64,000 nucleotides of DNA from Pseudorhodoferax sp. Leaf267 (GTDB lineage Bacteria; Pseudomonadota; Gammaproteobacteria; Burkholderiales; Burkholderiaceae_C), in assembly GCF_001422405.1 (NCBI RefSeq), contig NZ_LMMV01000027.1, forward strand, positions 85,513-149,512. Direction: 5' to 3'. The notes beneath the pieces are model-generated. The model did no database searches. It was given only the letters and a program-made list of their open reading frames with translations, and had not been told where the DNA came from. Below are positions 24,850-33,846 of this stretch, piece after piece (the first letter of the stretch is position 1; each line of letters begins with the position of its first letter). The position numbers and the translations under genes are program-made.

Positions 24850-26832
24850 TCAGGGCAGCGAGTCGATGGGCACGGGATAGACGCGGTCGCCATCGGCGGC
24901 GGCCGGGTTGAGCTTGACCCAACGGTCCACGTCGTCGTGGAAGCGCTGGTACAGCGCGATCTTGGAGCGCACGCCGTCCAGCAGCTCCTGCGAGCGGCCC
25001 ACGCCCATGTCGGTCCAGGTGCGCAGGTCCATGGACATCAGCGGGCTCTGGTAGGGCAGGCCGTCCAGGTACTCGCCCATGAGGCCGGACTGCTCCAGCG
25101 ACTTGGCCTTGCCCTGGCCCAGCTTGCTCGGGTCGCGGCCCATGGCCACGGCGGCGCTGCGCAGCTGGTCGAAGAAGCTGCCCGGGTCGAGCTGGCCCTT
25201 CTCGCCGGCGGCCAGCACCGAGCGCAGCGTGGCCTGCAGGTCGGACAGCTGGTTCTTGGTCAGCAGCACGCGCACGGTGAAGGCGGGCAGCTCGCGGTTG
25301 CGCACGTCGCGGTCGCTGGCCCAGGCCTCGAACATGGGCGGCGACTTCACGCCCTGCTGGCGGCCCAGGTAGGCCAGCACCATGGCGCGGCCCACGGCGT
25401 CCACGCTGTCCTGCACGGCGTCGCCCTTGCCCTTGGCGGGCGCGGCCAGCGCCTTCTCGGGCGACTTGACCTGCTCGACCAGCGCCTTGGCCATGTTGCG
25501 CACGTCGCCCTCGAAGCGCGACGCGTCGCCGGCCTCGACCGGGAAGTACAGCGGCGCGCGGCCGTGCCAGGCCGACAGGCGCTTGTATTGCGCCTCGGCC
25601 ACGGCGTGGTCTTTCTCGCCTTCCTTGGTCTTCAGGTGCAGCGCGTAGATGGCGACGTTGCGCTCCTGCGCCTGCAGCCGCACCTGGTCGGTGGACAGCT
25701 TGGTGGCGGCCAGCGGCGAGCCGCCTTCGCGCGCGCTGGCGTCGCTGATGAACACGATGTAGCGGCCGCCATAGTTCTGCCAGTTGATCTTGCGCAGCGA
25801 CTCGTCGATGGCGGCATAGGCGTCCTCGGCGTAGGCACGGGTGGACGACTTGGTGGCCTTGAGCGTGCCCATGGCGGCCATGAACTGCGCGCGGCTCGCG
25901 TTCTGCGAGGGGTCGACGAAGATCTTGGAGAGGTAGTCCACGCCCTTGGTCTTGGCCGGGTCGTCCTGGAACGCGACCAGGCCGAAGCGGATGCGGTTGA
26001 GCACCTTGGCGTCCTCGGCCTGGCGCAGCACTTCTTCCAGCGCCTTGGAGGCGCGGTCGATGTAGGGCTGCATCGACGAGGTGGCGTCGATCACGAAGAC
26101 CACGGCAGAGTTGAAGTTGGCGATGCCGGCGTCGGGGCCCGACGCCGGCGTGGCGGGCGCACCGGCCGCGGCCGGTACGTCGCGCGTGACCGAGGCCACC
26201 TTGACGACGCGCGTCTTGTTGCCCGAGTTCAGCAGCACGGTGGAGGCTTCCAGCACCGGCAGCAGGTAGAACTGGCTCTTGAGGTCGACGTACTTCTCGG
26301 GCTCGGCCGCGATCACGGCGTGCGTGGGGCCCAGCGTGCCCTTGGCCGCGATCTCCTTGGCCAGGCGCTGCGACTCGGCCGCGGCGTTGTCGGCGTTGAT
26401 GAACTTAGTCAGGCCGTCGCGCTCGCGGAAGAACAGCACGCGCTCGCGGTTGCCGGGCGTGGCGAAGGCCAGCGTGATGGTGTGGCGCCAGGGCACGGTG
26501 TCGGCTTCGGGCAGGTAGCCGGCGGTCTTGCCGTCGCTGCCACCGCCCACCAGCAGCCAGCCCTTGCCACCCTGCTCCTGGCGCTCGTAGACGAAGAACG
26601 CGCTGAACGGCTCCAGCGGCTTGCCGGCCGCGCCGCCGGGGCTGGGTGCCAGCGCGGCGCCGGGGCGCGTCAGCACGCGCTGGAACAAGGTGGTCTTGCC
26701 GTCGATCAGCAGCGGGCGCCTGGCCTGCGCCCACACGGACATCGGCAGCATGGCGCCGCCGGCTGTCAGGGCCAGCAGGTGGCGGCGGGCGAGGGTCACG
26801 GCGGTCAGGGGGAAGGCGGAATCGGATGACAT
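24850..26832 (-). CDS. Exported vWA-domain protein of the srf operon
   Basis: A 660-residue protein with a Tat-like signal (ARRHLLALTAGGAML, cleavage near WAQA at about 36). Residues 70-220 are a beta-rich domain I do not recognise. Residues 240-430 are a von Willebrand A domain with a slightly degenerate MIDAS, DATSS at 249-253, in which Thr replaces the first Ser, and a later FISDAS strand. The C-terminal 220 residues are helical and may bind partners. It lies between the Sel1 protein and the ABC transporter. A second vWA protein with a perfect MIDAS sits at 16190-17998. Confidence 0.82.
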   Translation of the reverse strand: MSSDSAFPLTAVTLARRHLLALTAGGAMLPMSVWAQARRPLLIDGKTTLFQRVLTRPGAALAPSPGGAAGKPLEPFSAFFVYERQEQGGKGWLLVGGGSDGKTAGYLPEADTVPWRHTITLAFATPGNRERVLFFRERDGLTKFINADNAAAESQRLAKEIAAKGTLGPTHAVIAAEPEKYVDLKSQFYLLPVLEASTVLLNSGNKTRVVKVASVTRDVPAAAGAPATPASGPDAGIANFNSAVVFVIDATSSMQPYIDRASKALEEVLRQAEDAKVLNRIRFGLVAFQDDPAKTKGVDYLSKIFVDPSQNASRAQFMAAMGTLKATKSSTRAYAEDAYAAIDESLRKINWQNYGGRYIVFISDASAREGGSPLAATKLSTDQVRLQAQERNVAIYALHLKTKEGEKDHAVAEAQYKRLSAWHGRAPLYFPVEAGDASRFEGDVRNMAKALVEQVKSPEKALAAPAKGKGDAVQDSVDAVGRAMVLAYLGRQQGVKSPPMFEAWASDRDVRNRELPAFTVRVLLTKNQLSDLQATLRSVLAAGEKGQLDPGSFFDQLRSAAVAMGRDPSKLGQGKAKSLEQSGLMGEYLDGLPYQSPLMSMDLRTWTDMGVGRSQELLDGVRSKIALYQRFHDDVDRWVKLNPAAADGDRVYPVPIDSLP

Positions 26833-26884
26833 CTCGAACCTCGTCGAAAGAGAGAAGCGGCGCCTGGGCGGGCGCCGCGCGGGG

Positions 26885-28012
26885 TCAGGGCGCGACAGCC
26901 TTCTTCGCGGCTTCATGCCCCTGCTCGGCGGCCTTGCGCAGCCAGGCCACGGCCTGCTCGGGGCCGTCGGTCTCCTCGGTGCGGCCCTGCTTGAGCAGCA
27001 TGGCGTAGCGGTACTGGGCCTCGGCGTCGCCGGCTTCGGCGGCCTGCTTGAGCCAGCGCGCGGCCTCCTGCGGGTTGGGCGCGGGCAGCGGGCTGGTTTC
27101 CTTGGTCCAGGTGTCGGGGTCGTAGTAGCCGCCAACGATGCGCGCGGCCTCGCGGTCGCCCTTCTCGCCGGCATAGCGGTACAGCAGGAACTGGCCGTCC
27201 AGCAGCTTGCCTTCCTTGGCCAGCGCGTCGGCACGCGCGCGCGCGGCGGCGGGCTCGGGGTTGGCGGCCAGCTCGGCACGGATGCTGGCCAGCGTGACCT
27301 CTTCCGCTTTCGCCGGGGCGGCGGCGGTATCGGTCTTCTCCGGCTGGCGCTGCGACCAGTACCAGCCACCGGCGCCGAGCACCAGCAGCAGCGCGAGCAG
27401 CGGCACGACGATCCTGGTCTTGCTGCCGCCACCGGTGGGCGGTTGCACGGGCGGCGGCGCCGGGGGCGGGGGCGGAGGCGGAATGGGCACCGGCGCCGGC
27501 GCGGGCACGGGTTCCACGACCGGCGGCGCAGGCGGGGGCGGCGGGGGTGCAGGCGGGGGCGGCGCCGGCACGGGCGCCGCGGGCGGCGCGGGCGGCGGCA
27601 GCGACACCGGCCCGCGCGGGTCGGGCGGCGGCGTCCAGCCCACGGGCACCTTGGCGCCTCTGCGCATGGCGGCCGGGCCGGTGAAGATCTCGTCGAACTC
27701 CATGCCCTCGAACTGGCGGATGCGCAGCTTGTAGGGCTGGTTGGCGCGCAGGTGGTAGGTCACGCCGTAGTCGATCTCCAGCGACAGCGTGTTGCCCTCG
27801 CGGCCCGGGTTGAGCGGACGGAAGCGGTAGACCGAGGTGGTCCACGGGTCGTCGGGGTTGCGCGGGTCCAGGTAGCGCTCGGTCGGGCCGGGCTGGACGA
27901 TCGCGATCTCCAGCTCCTCGGGCGCCAGCACCTGCTGGGCCGCAGGCCCGGTGACCTGGAAGGCCGCGGAGCCGGTGGCATGTTGCTCGGTCTGGATCAG
28001 GCGGGTGGGCAT
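26885..28012 (-). CDS. Proline-rich single-pass membrane protein with Sel1 repeats
   Basis: A 375-residue protein. Residues 1-120 are an unrecognised beta-rich domain, 120-205 a very Pro-rich linker, 212-231 a membrane helix (PLLALLLVLGAGGWYW) and 290-370 two Sel1-like TPR repeats (ARWLKQAAEAGDAEAQYRYAM is typical). The Sel1 part should be periplasmic and is a protein-interaction module. The ATG at 28012 is 34 bases after the SrfC stop. I chose it over longer upstream frames, which overlap srfC. The same order of soluble domain, proline linker, anchor and exported domain occurs in SrfA. Confidence 0.75.
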   Translation of the reverse strand: MPTRLIQTEQHATGSAAFQVTGPAAQQVLAPEELEIAIVQPGPTERYLDPRNPDDPWTTSVYRFRPLNPGREGNTLSLEIDYGVTYHLRANQPYKLRIRQFEGMEFDEIFTGPAAMRRGAKVPVGWTPPPDPRGPVSLPPPAPPAAPVPAPPPPAPPPPPPAPPVVEPVPAPAPVPIPPPPPPPAPPPVQPPTGGGSKTRIVVPLLALLLVLGAGGWYWSQRQPEKTDTAAAPAKAEEVTLASIRAELAANPEPAAARARADALAKEGKLLDGQFLLYRYAGEKGDREAARIVGGYYDPDTWTKETSPLPAPNPQEAARWLKQAAEAGDAEAQYRYAMLLKQGRTEETDGPEQAVAWLRKAAEQGHEAAKKAVAP

Positions 28013-28046
28013 GGGTCGGTGTGGGTCTGCAGGGTCGAGTTCGATC

Positions 28047-30764
28047 TTATTCGGCGCGTACTTGCAAGGACGGCGCCATGGCGACCAGGATCTCGCCCAG
28101 CGCGCGGTTGTCGGCCTCGTCGATCTCGCGGCCGCCGGAGAAGCTGACGTTGTCCAGGCCGAGCTGGCGCAGCGCCACGCCCCAGTCCAGGAAGTAGTCG
28201 CGCTCCATGGCCGTGCGCTGCTCGGCCAGCGCCGGGATCTGGCCGCGCGCGGGCAGCGCGGGCGCGGTGAACACGGCGCGCGTGCGCGGCTTGGGGGGCT
28301 CGGGCGTGCCGGGGCGCGCGTCGCTCGCCAGGTCGCCGAAGCCCAGGTGGGCCACGTAATCGTTGACCAGCATGGCGGCGATGCCGGCGCTGCGGTCGGC
28401 CACCTCGTCCCAGCGCACGTTGGCGGCGGCGACCTGGCTGCGCACGCGCTCGGCGATGCGCTCGATGAGCTGGTAGCGGTGCGCGCCAATCACGAGCTCG
28501 TTGCCGATGTCGCCGACCAGTTGCGCGTCCAGCCCCATCGCGGCCAGCGTGGTCGCGTCGCTGGACAGGCCGCGCACGCGCTCGGTCCACAGGTTCAGCA
28601 CCTGGGCGGCGAACAGGTCGAAGCGGTCACGGTCGCGGCGCGGCGCGGGCGCGGCGGCGGGCTTGTCGGCCACGGCGCCGCCGGCATCGGCCCAGGGGTC
28701 GTCGTCCCACGGGTCGGGCTCGCCGCTGGCGGGCAGCTCGGCCGCGGCGGGCGCGGGCTCGATCTTGAGCGAGGCGACGTTCAGGAAGGCGCCACGCACG
28801 TCGGCCTCGGCCAGCTGCATGCGGCCTTGCAGCTGCGTGAAGTTGCGGAAGTTGCGCTCGCTGCACAGCTTGAACAGGCGCCGGCGCAGGTTGAGCAGCG
28901 TGGCCTCCTTCTCCTTGCGCGAGGAGTCGTCGTCGGCCTGGTAGAAGCGGCGCAGCCGCCCGTCGAGCTGCTGGGCCTGCTCGGTCAGCCGGCCCACCAG
29001 CTGCGCGGTCTTGAGCCGGGGCGACAGCACGCGTTCGAGCTGCGCGACCAGGTGCTGCACGCCGCCGTCGTTGAAGCTCATGGCTGCGTCCCAGGACTGC
29101 GCCGGGTCGCGGAAATGGCGCTGCGCCTTCTCGCCCTCCAGCATGCCGGCGCGGTTGGCGGCCAAGCGCGACACGGCCTGCGCGGCGATGCCGGTCTCGC
29201 GCCGCTCGTTGCCTTCGCCGGCGTACTCGAACACGCCGTCCAGCGGGAACTCGGGGTTGCGCAGGAAGTAGGTGTTGTCGAAGGGCTTGCCGCTCCAGTC
29301 CTGCAGCCACTCCTCCTGCTTGTAGAGCTGGTACATGGACGCGTCCAGCCGCGTGTCGATGCGGTTGCGCAGCGACTCGGGCGTGTCGCCGGGTTTGGGC
29401 ATGAGCTCGATGTCGAACTTGGTCAGCACGAAGAACAGCGCGCAGGCAAGCCGGCTGCGCGCCTGCGGCGTCTCGCCCTGGGTCTGCGTGACCCAGTGGC
29501 GCACCAGGGAGCTCAGGTCCTTGACCTCGGCGTTGCTGGGCGGCATGCACAGCAGCATGCAGGTCAGCTCGCGCTCTTCGGTGTAGCGCTGGAACAGGTA
29601 GGACACCTTGCCCCGGCGCACCATGTTGCGCACGCTCTCGGCGCGCTTGTCGGGCTCGGCCGGCAGGTCGAACATCTGCTCGCGCGAGCGCGCGCCGGGG
29701 AAGTCCAGCAGGTCGGTGTGCTCGAAGAAGTCCCAGGGCCGCTGCGCGATCACGATGCGCAGCTCGGCCACCAGCGCGCACAGCGTGGCGCGCGGCACGT
29801 CCACGGCCGCGCCGTCCTGGCCCTTGGCGTCGATGGGCACGACCTTGAGCAGGTCCTTCTGGTCCTCGGGCGTGCCCAGGTGGTCCTTCAGGATGTCCAC
29901 GTCGATGATGCTGCGCGCGCGCGGGATCAGGCACTCCAGCGTGGCACGCGCGTCGGCCGCATGGCCCAGCTTGTCGAGTGCGGACAGCATCAGCGTGAAG
30001 ATGCCCGTGATGTCCGCGCCCTTGCTGCCGCCCCACAGCAGGCTGTAGAGCTCGATGCGTTGCGGTGTGGCCAGCCGGTGGCCGAAGCGGGTCAGCGCGT
30101 CCCAGTAGCCGGCGCGGGCCAGCGGGCCGATGGAGGTCGAGTAGTTGGCCTTGAAGTACTCGCCGATGTCGAACATCACGATCTCGTCGAGGTGCGGCGC
30201 CGCCTGGCGTGCCGCGTCTTCCAGCCGCGCCAGCACGCTGCGGATCTCGTCCTCGGCCGGCAGGCCCAGCTTGCGGTTGTGCTGGTCGAAGTCGGACAAA
30301 AAGCTGTTGCCCATGATCTTGACCAGGTCGGTCTCGGTCAGCAGCCGCAGCTCCACCGGGAAAGCCGCGTCCGTCGTGCCCTTGACGATGGTGAAGCGCG
30401 TGACCAGGCCCGTGGCCTCCTTGCCGCCCTCGGGGTTGATCTCCTGGATGAAGTTCTTGGGCGTGCCCGCGAAGTCCACGACCAGCGGCTGGCCCTTGGC
30501 CTTGCCCAGTACCGAGACCAGGTAGGACTTGCCGGCCTGGCTGGGGCCGAACACGCCGGCGCTGTTGCGCCGGCCGGATGACGAGGCCAGCTTGCGCGCC
30601 AGGTTCTCCGAGCGCCGCGTGGCCTCGATGAGCGAGTGCTCTTCGTTGCCGACCGAGGTGGCGCTGGTGGCCAGCCGGCGCACCCAGGTGCGGGCCTGGC
30701 CGCTGGCGCGCGCCAGCGACTGGGCGCCTTCGAGCAGGGATTGCTGAATGGGATCGATGGTCAT
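28047..30764 (-). CDS. srfC: SrfC-like putative virulence factor, P-loop GTPase
   Basis: A 905-residue cytoplasmic protein of the SrfC family, named from a Salmonella SsrB-regulated operon. It looks like a dynamin-type GTPase: Walker A GPSQAGKS at residues 73-80, a G3-like DFPG at 354-357, and long helical regions on both sides. The insert between Walker A and G3 is unusually long (about 270 residues). Residues around 670-730 are Pro/Ala/Asp-rich. There is no signal peptide. It starts one base after the srfB stop, and the srfB-srfC pairing is conserved in the family. The biochemical role is not established; a membrane-remodelling or switch function is inferred from the fold. Confidence 0.85.
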   Translation of the reverse strand: MTIDPIQQSLLEGAQSLARASGQARTWVRRLATSATSVGNEEHSLIEATRRSENLARKLASSSGRRNSAGVFGPSQAGKSYLVSVLGKAKGQPLVVDFAGTPKNFIQEINPEGGKEATGLVTRFTIVKGTTDAAFPVELRLLTETDLVKIMGNSFLSDFDQHNRKLGLPAEDEIRSVLARLEDAARQAAPHLDEIVMFDIGEYFKANYSTSIGPLARAGYWDALTRFGHRLATPQRIELYSLLWGGSKGADITGIFTLMLSALDKLGHAADARATLECLIPRARSIIDVDILKDHLGTPEDQKDLLKVVPIDAKGQDGAAVDVPRATLCALVAELRIVIAQRPWDFFEHTDLLDFPGARSREQMFDLPAEPDKRAESVRNMVRRGKVSYLFQRYTEERELTCMLLCMPPSNAEVKDLSSLVRHWVTQTQGETPQARSRLACALFFVLTKFDIELMPKPGDTPESLRNRIDTRLDASMYQLYKQEEWLQDWSGKPFDNTYFLRNPEFPLDGVFEYAGEGNERRETGIAAQAVSRLAANRAGMLEGEKAQRHFRDPAQSWDAAMSFNDGGVQHLVAQLERVLSPRLKTAQLVGRLTEQAQQLDGRLRRFYQADDDSSRKEKEATLLNLRRRLFKLCSERNFRNFTQLQGRMQLAEADVRGAFLNVASLKIEPAPAAAELPASGEPDPWDDDPWADAGGAVADKPAAAPAPRRDRDRFDLFAAQVLNLWTERVRGLSSDATTLAAMGLDAQLVGDIGNELVIGAHRYQLIERIAERVRSQVAAANVRWDEVADRSAGIAAMLVNDYVAHLGFGDLASDARPGTPEPPKPRTRAVFTAPALPARGQIPALAEQRTAMERDYFLDWGVALRQLGLDNVSFSGGREIDEADNRALGEILVAMAPSLQVRAE

Positions 30765-30765
30765 C

Positions 30766-33700
30766 TCAACTGCCCAACAAAATGCCGGTATCGAGCCAGT
30801 AGCCCTGCTGCTGGCTCAAGGTCTGCAGGCGCAGGCGCATGCGGTCCTTGGCGACGGGGCGGCCTTCACGGTCTTCGACGCGCTTGATGCGCAGGTTCGG
30901 GTTGTCCATGTAGACCTCGCCCGTGCGCTTGTCGGTGGTCTTCTTGCCGGCGCGCTCCAGCGTCACCTTGAGCGGCGTGAGCGGGTTCAGGCTGTCGGCA
31001 TCGGCCGGCGTGCGGTATTCGATGGCGTACAGGCGCGAGGCGGGCCAGCGGTCCACCGGCAGTTGGCGAAAGCCCAGCGGCATGGGGCCGCGGAACTCGA
31101 ACGGCTTTTCGGGCAGCTCGTAGTCCAGGTTGTCCAGGTCCAGGTCGTCGTAGAACTCGTCGGCCTTGTGCAATCGGTTGGACTGGTCGAGCTTGCCGAA
31201 GTAGCGCGCCGTGGAGCGCGGGCGCAGCTCGTTGGAGCGGAAGTTGAAGTTCTGCAGTTGGCCATTGCCCAGCAGGCAGATCATCGCGCCCACGGCGGCC
31301 GTGGTCTTGGGGTCGCCCACGGTGGCGCGGAAGTCGCGGAACGGGTACCACTGGCCGACGCGGAACAGGTGCAGCGGCAGCACGCGGTGCGCGGGCAGCG
31401 CGGCACTCTCCTCGATGAGCGCGCGCACGGCCGGCAGCCGCGAGGTGCGGCCCGACAGCAGCAGAAGATCGCAGCGGTAGCGCGCGACGATCTCGCCGAG
31501 TGCCTGCAGCATCTCCTGGAACACGCTGCGCACGGTGCGGTCGATGTCGGCGGGCGCCACTTCGAAGCCCATGTCCTGCAGCTTGAAGTCGCGCGCGCCC
31601 TGCTTGGCCAACTCGCCGTTGAAGTAGGCCAAGAGGTCGGCCGAGGGCATGCTGTCGGGCGTGAAGAACTCGGCGAACGGGCGCACCGTGGTGGCCGCGG
31701 GCAGCAGCGGGTCGTAGGCCTCGTAGTCCTGCAGCAGGCCCAGCGCGATGGGCGAGGCGATCTGCGCGGCGAATTGCTGGCGGCGCACCAGCTCCACGGC
31801 GGTGATGCCGCCGCGGTCGGCGCCCAGCAGCTGGTTCAGCGCGTAGTCGGCGCGCTCGCCCATGCCGATCTCGCGCAGCCGGCGGCGGATCGGGTCGATC
31901 ACGTGCTCGCGCACCACGCGCAGCAGCGCGTCGTCGCCGGCCAGGTTGAAGCCTTCGCGGAATTCCTGCTCGGGCGTGAGCGTGACGTTGGCGCCCGTGC
32001 CGTCCGCGCCGATGGACGTGACGACCAGGTCTGTCGTGCCCCCGCCGATGTCGATGGTGGCCAGGCGAAAGCGCTCGCGCGCCACCGGGTCGTGCTGGTT
32101 CTCGGGATGGCGCACGCTCTGGAAGAAGCTGCGCGCGTCGCCCGAGTGGTTCAGCGCGATCTGCGTGTACAGGTAGACGGCCTGCGTGGCCGTGGCCTCG
32201 TCCCACTGCAGGATGACCTCGGGCCCGCCCTTGCCGCCCTGGCCCTGCACGTCGTGCAGCAGCTGCGGGTGGCCGTCGTCGTCGTGCTCGACGCGGGCCA
32301 GGCCCAGCGACAGGTTGGCCAGGTCGCAGGCGGCCTCGGCCTGCTTTTTCAGGATCTCGCGCTCGGCCACCGGCATGGCCGTGGGCATGGTCATGATGAT
32401 GCGTCGCAGGCGGCGCGGCAGGTTGGCGTTGGCCGGGCGGCGCAGCCGGTGCATGGGCGCGTTCATCATGGCGATGGCCTGCACGAAGATCTCGGCCAGC
32501 GCGAAGGACGTGAGGTTGCGCCGCGAGTACAGCGCGCGGATGGCCGGGAAGCCGCGGTCGGGCTCATGCTGCAGCACGTCGGGGCTGATGCGGTGCAGCG
32601 CCTCGCCGCTGTCGTTGACCAGCGTGGTGAACATCACGCCGGTGGCGTAGTCGGAATGGCCGAACTCGTCGCCGCCCACGTTGAAGCGCCACGAGTCGCG
32701 CCGTGGGTCGTCGTCCCACAGATAGCGCTTGGGGCTGGACAGGCCCGACGAACCCTCGGTGCCCGAGCGCCGCGCCGCGAGCCGTGCGGCCTCCACGCCC
32801 ACGCGCACCACGGTGGGCCAGCCGAAGGCCTCGGACCGGCCGCTGCGGATGGACAGGTGGTCGCGCCCGAACTGCGCGCGCGCGAACTCGAAGCGGCTGG
32901 GGAAGGGGTCGGCATAGACCTGCTCGGCGCGGCTCAGGTCGCGCAGTTGCAGCTTCACGGCTTTGGTGATGTCGGTGCCCAGGTGCTCGGAGTCGGCCTC
33001 GATGAGGAGGCCACAGCTGCGCGAGTTGCCCAGGTCCAGCACCAGGTCCACGTCGATGGACGGCGAACGCGGCTCGGTCACGCGGTCCACGAGCTGGAAC
33101 GCGGGCAGGATGTCCAGGCTGAACAGCAGATCGATGAAGGCGCGGTAGCGCGCCACGTGCTCGTTGGAGCCCTGCATCTGCTCGTGCACCTGCTCCTCGG
33201 TGAGCGGGCGGAACGAGAACTGGCGGCGGCGGCGCTCTTCGCGCTCCAGCATTTCCTTGAAGGTCTCCAGGCACCAGTCCTTGACCCAGGGCTCGGCGAA
33301 GAACCAGTCCACGGGCTCCTGCGGGCCGGGCAGCGCGAACTTGCGGCCGTTGCGCGTGTCGCCGGGTGACGGCGCGAGGTAGGCCTCGCTCTCGACGAAT
33401 TCGAGCAGCGTGGTGTCGGCCGCGATGACCAGGCGGTACTGGTGGCCGTCGGCATCGGGCTCGGGCAGCTTGGCCAGGTAGGCGCGCGCCCAGTTGGTCG
33501 GGCCGCGGTAGAAGCCCTGGGCCTCGCGGCGCAGCAGCGGCAGCGGCATCCAGACACGGTCGAACATCTGCTCGATGGCCTTCACGTCGACGGCGTACGA
33601 CTCCACGCCGCGCGGCTCCTCGTCGCCGCGGCGCACGCAGGGCGGCACCTTGTCGTTGTTCAGCGTGGTGCGCGGGTCGAAGTAGCCCCATTCCTTGGGC

Positions 33701-33807
33701 GCCGGCGTGTGCTTGTCGATCGAGAAGCCGAAGTCGAGGAATTGCACGCCGGTGCCCGGGATCAGCGGCACCACCTCGGGAAAGCGCATCAGTTCGTTCA
33801 GGGCCAT
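30766..33807 (-). CDS. srfB: SrfB-like putative virulence factor, Hsp70/actin-like ATPase
   Basis: A 1,013-residue cytoplasmic protein of the SrfB family. The actin/Hsp70 nucleotide-binding signatures are visible: phosphate-1 DLGNSRS at 258-264, phosphate-2 DIGGGTTDLV at 586-595 and adenosine motif SGRTSRLPAV at 785-794. The first 255 residues and the last 150 are family-specific. Hsp70-like ATPases change partner conformation or assemble filaments, so SrfB may be the engine of the locus, with SrfC as its GTPase partner. It lies 39 bases after srfA and 1 base before srfC. Confidence 0.87.
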   Translation of the reverse strand: MALNELMRFPEVVPLIPGTGVQFLDFGFSIDKHTPAPKEWGYFDPRTTLNNDKVPPCVRRGDEEPRGVESYAVDVKAIEQMFDRVWMPLPLLRREAQGFYRGPTNWARAYLAKLPEPDADGHQYRLVIAADTTLLEFVESEAYLAPSPGDTRNGRKFALPGPQEPVDWFFAEPWVKDWCLETFKEMLEREERRRRQFSFRPLTEEQVHEQMQGSNEHVARYRAFIDLLFSLDILPAFQLVDRVTEPRSPSIDVDLVLDLGNSRSCGLLIEADSEHLGTDITKAVKLQLRDLSRAEQVYADPFPSRFEFARAQFGRDHLSIRSGRSEAFGWPTVVRVGVEAARLAARRSGTEGSSGLSSPKRYLWDDDPRRDSWRFNVGGDEFGHSDYATGVMFTTLVNDSGEALHRISPDVLQHEPDRGFPAIRALYSRRNLTSFALAEIFVQAIAMMNAPMHRLRRPANANLPRRLRRIIMTMPTAMPVAEREILKKQAEAACDLANLSLGLARVEHDDDGHPQLLHDVQGQGGKGGPEVILQWDEATATQAVYLYTQIALNHSGDARSFFQSVRHPENQHDPVARERFRLATIDIGGGTTDLVVTSIGADGTGANVTLTPEQEFREGFNLAGDDALLRVVREHVIDPIRRRLREIGMGERADYALNQLLGADRGGITAVELVRRQQFAAQIASPIALGLLQDYEAYDPLLPAATTVRPFAEFFTPDSMPSADLLAYFNGELAKQGARDFKLQDMGFEVAPADIDRTVRSVFQEMLQALGEIVARYRCDLLLLSGRTSRLPAVRALIEESAALPAHRVLPLHLFRVGQWYPFRDFRATVGDPKTTAAVGAMICLLGNGQLQNFNFRSNELRPRSTARYFGKLDQSNRLHKADEFYDDLDLDNLDYELPEKPFEFRGPMPLGFRQLPVDRWPASRLYAIEYRTPADADSLNPLTPLKVTLERAGKKTTDKRTGEVYMDNPNLRIKRVEDREGRPVAKDRMRLRLQTLSQQQGYWLDTGILLGS

Positions 33808-33846
33808 GGGGCGTGGAATCGGGTGGAGGTCATGTGATGGAAAGGG

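Noticed and set aside
24694-33369. Long plus-strand open frames (700-870 codons) across the srf operon
   Set aside because: Their translations are low-complexity Arg/Val/Gly/Ala-rich sequence with no domains. The minus strand there encodes SrfB, SrfC and the vWA protein with intact motifs.
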